Positions 57,526 to 64,000 of a stretch of 64,000 nucleotides of DNA are shown here, piece after piece. Below the pieces are notes generated by a model, which was not told the origin of the DNA, ran no database searches, and worked only from the letters and a program-made list of their open reading frames with translations. Location: positions 34,325,803-34,389,802 of the forward strand of contig NC_052619.1 of NCBI RefSeq assembly GCF_016545825.1, read 5' to 3'. Positions within the stretch are counted from its first letter, which is position 1. Each line of letters begins with the position of its first letter. The position numbers and the translations under genes are program-made. The stretch is from Eucalyptus grandis. Its lineage: Eukaryota > Streptophyta > Magnoliopsida > Myrtales > Myrtaceae.

Positions 57526-59261
57526 ATCTATCCATACCTCATTTGCCAGTATTGCATTTGGTATTCAAGGCATTTTAAATGCTTCCAAGATTTGCGTAAA
57601 ATAACAAAAAAAATTCATATAGACGATTTAACAAAGCATTGAGAATCTTTCCTCAACACCATATACTATTGGTCTCTTCTTTCCAAAATAATGCATTTCG
57701 AGATACCATTACTTCACTGAATGTTCTTGGATCTTCATCCAAGTGAAATAATATGGCAATTTATTCACAACATTTTCCCTATCTTCTTTCTTTTACCAAG
57801 AGTCACAAAATTAGAATTGAAATCTTTCATTTTCTGAAATCTTTCATTTTCTTCACTCTTTGACTTCTCCTCAACTCACTTGGAGAATGAAGCATTTTTC
57901 TTTTCCTTGATGAATGATTTCTTGCATTAATTGTTTCGTGAAAAATGAATAAAAAAAATATCTATTTTCATTAGCGAAAATATAAAATGGTTATTGATAA
58001 TGAAAATAATTACTAATTATTTTAAGTAATATAAATAATTATTTTTTAGAAATATTTTTAAATAATTCATTTTCTGCTAAAAATAGAGCCTTAGTTATAC
58101 TGACATGCCGAATATTTTAATCTCCTTTTCTTGACTTCCCACCGCACAAATCCCCGGGCTTCACGTGTATGTTCACGTTTTTCTTGAAAAAGTCCGATCG
58201 ATGGATTCCGATCGGACTCTTTTGAGTCATGCCTTCCACGGTAAATTATGCTCTAATCACAAACAAAATGATTGATATTTTTGCGCATCTTACAGGACCG
58301 CAAAAGAAGCTTCTGATTGGATTTTCATGAGATCTTGCCTTCCATTAGGGCGTGTCCAATTTAAAATAATCGTGAATTTAAATGCGTACTTTTTATTTAA
58401 TAAAGCTTCTGATGTGATTGGAAGTTTTGAGATCTTTCCTTCCATATTAATTAGAATGTACTACGGTTTGAGGTCCGATTTAAAAATCACCCTTCATCTA
58501 CATCTAACTTTAAGGTAATTATAAAACTTTTGACTGGATTTAATGAGATTATACATCCCAGTTAAAGATTTAGCATATTCGAAGGGCCACGAATACTATA
58601 GAATACATAACATTCATTACGTGCATACTTGTACTGCTCTCAATTTTCTCTTCCGTAGGATTCTACTATCTTGTAACCCAAAAATATAGAATTTTTTTTC
58701 GCATGCTAATGAATTTCAAGAAGTGTTATTATAAACATCCATAGAAAAAACCTATGTGTAAAAGGGCTTAAAGTTCGCTAGGGAACAAAAACATAAAATA
58801 ATTGACAAAATCATATCATAGAAAATAAGAGGGATGTGAGTGGCCCCAAAAAGAAGAGAGACACGTGTCGACAAAAGAATTAGCGAAATTTCATTTCAAG
58901 TATGGTGAATAGATTTGATCAGTAGGCGGGTCCAGACATTTCAGGTTGGTCATTGAGCTAAAAGTCATCGCAATGCCCACTATTATATAAATATTCGAAA
59001 ATTCTTGAGCCTTAGTGGAGGCCCAAGAATGAAAATGCTCGAACCATCTGCAGACCATGCACACAGAAGGAGGACAAAATTGCATAAGGACTGTTCGTTT
59101 GTTGCAGCAACCAATTCACAGTTTAATCCTTCTTAAGGAAAAGATTCATATGATCGAAAAGATGCAGATAGCCGCTATAAAAGGAGTTCATCTACTTGCT
59201 ATTGTAATTAGATGTTTTCTGACAGAGATGTTTTTGCTGTGGTTCGATGTGATGCTAAAAT
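57526..59261. other. Spacer downstream of the ABC transporter gene
   Basis: AT-rich. 57930-58092 is a probable small foldback element (GTGAAAAATGAA ... TTCATTTTCTGC...GAGCC). The rest, including the transporter 3'-UTR near 59262, shows no further gene. Confidence 0.4.

Positions 59262-64000
<4,739 letters not shown>

Noticed and set aside
57320..57604. Pro/Arg-rich frames on both strands
   Set aside because: Explained fully by a SINE with target duplications and a pol III B box.

Overview
This is nuclear DNA from a flowering plant, almost certainly a woody eudicot. The genes have many short GT-AG introns. They include plant-specific families: a PLS-class PPR protein, a PDR/ABCG full-size transporter and a GH28 polygalacturonase close to Arabidopsis At1g80170. 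The AT-rich intergenic space is packed with degenerate LTR elements, a LINE tail, a SINE and foldback or hAT-like MITEs. I lean towards Myrtaceae from general sequence style, but nothing here proves that.

Layout: (1) 1-4927, the non-coding part of an LTR-type repeat on the minus strand. (2) 6.2-29 kb, three tandem copies of a pyroglutamyl-peptidase I gene (cysteine peptidase family C15) on the plus strand. Copies 1 (8771-10650) and 2 (20682-22620) are intact four-exon genes. Copy 3 (26420-28401) is frameshifted in exon 1. A truncated Ty3/gypsy element with a 2.84-kb LTR (11333-16947) separates units 1 and 2. A LINE tail and a MITE sit in the unit 2 upstream region, and a different MITE sits in the equivalent place of unit 1. 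(3) 29.5-33.9 kb, a MITE, a small decayed coding-like segment and AT-rich filler. (4) 33963-35943, a PPR gene split by two single-base shifts, followed by an intact nine-exon polygalacturonase gene (36619-39229). (5) 40-58 kb, a repeat graveyard: MULE-like and hAT-like MITEs, copia gag and protease remnants, a SINE, a decayed 2-oxoglutarate dioxygenase gene (48814-50223) and a fragment of a PDR gene (about 56560-56920). (6) 59262-64000, the 3' two thirds of an intact PDR-type ABC transporter on the minus strand, running off the right edge.

The genes are not a pathway cluster. The most informative story is the tandem C15 peptidase family. One transcription unit was triplicated with its 5'-UTR intron and an intronic MITE. 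The copies then diverged through distinct transposon insertions in their upstream regions and through coding decay of the third copy. Exon coordinates below were set by hand from reading frame and GT-AG sites; no alignments or database searches were run.
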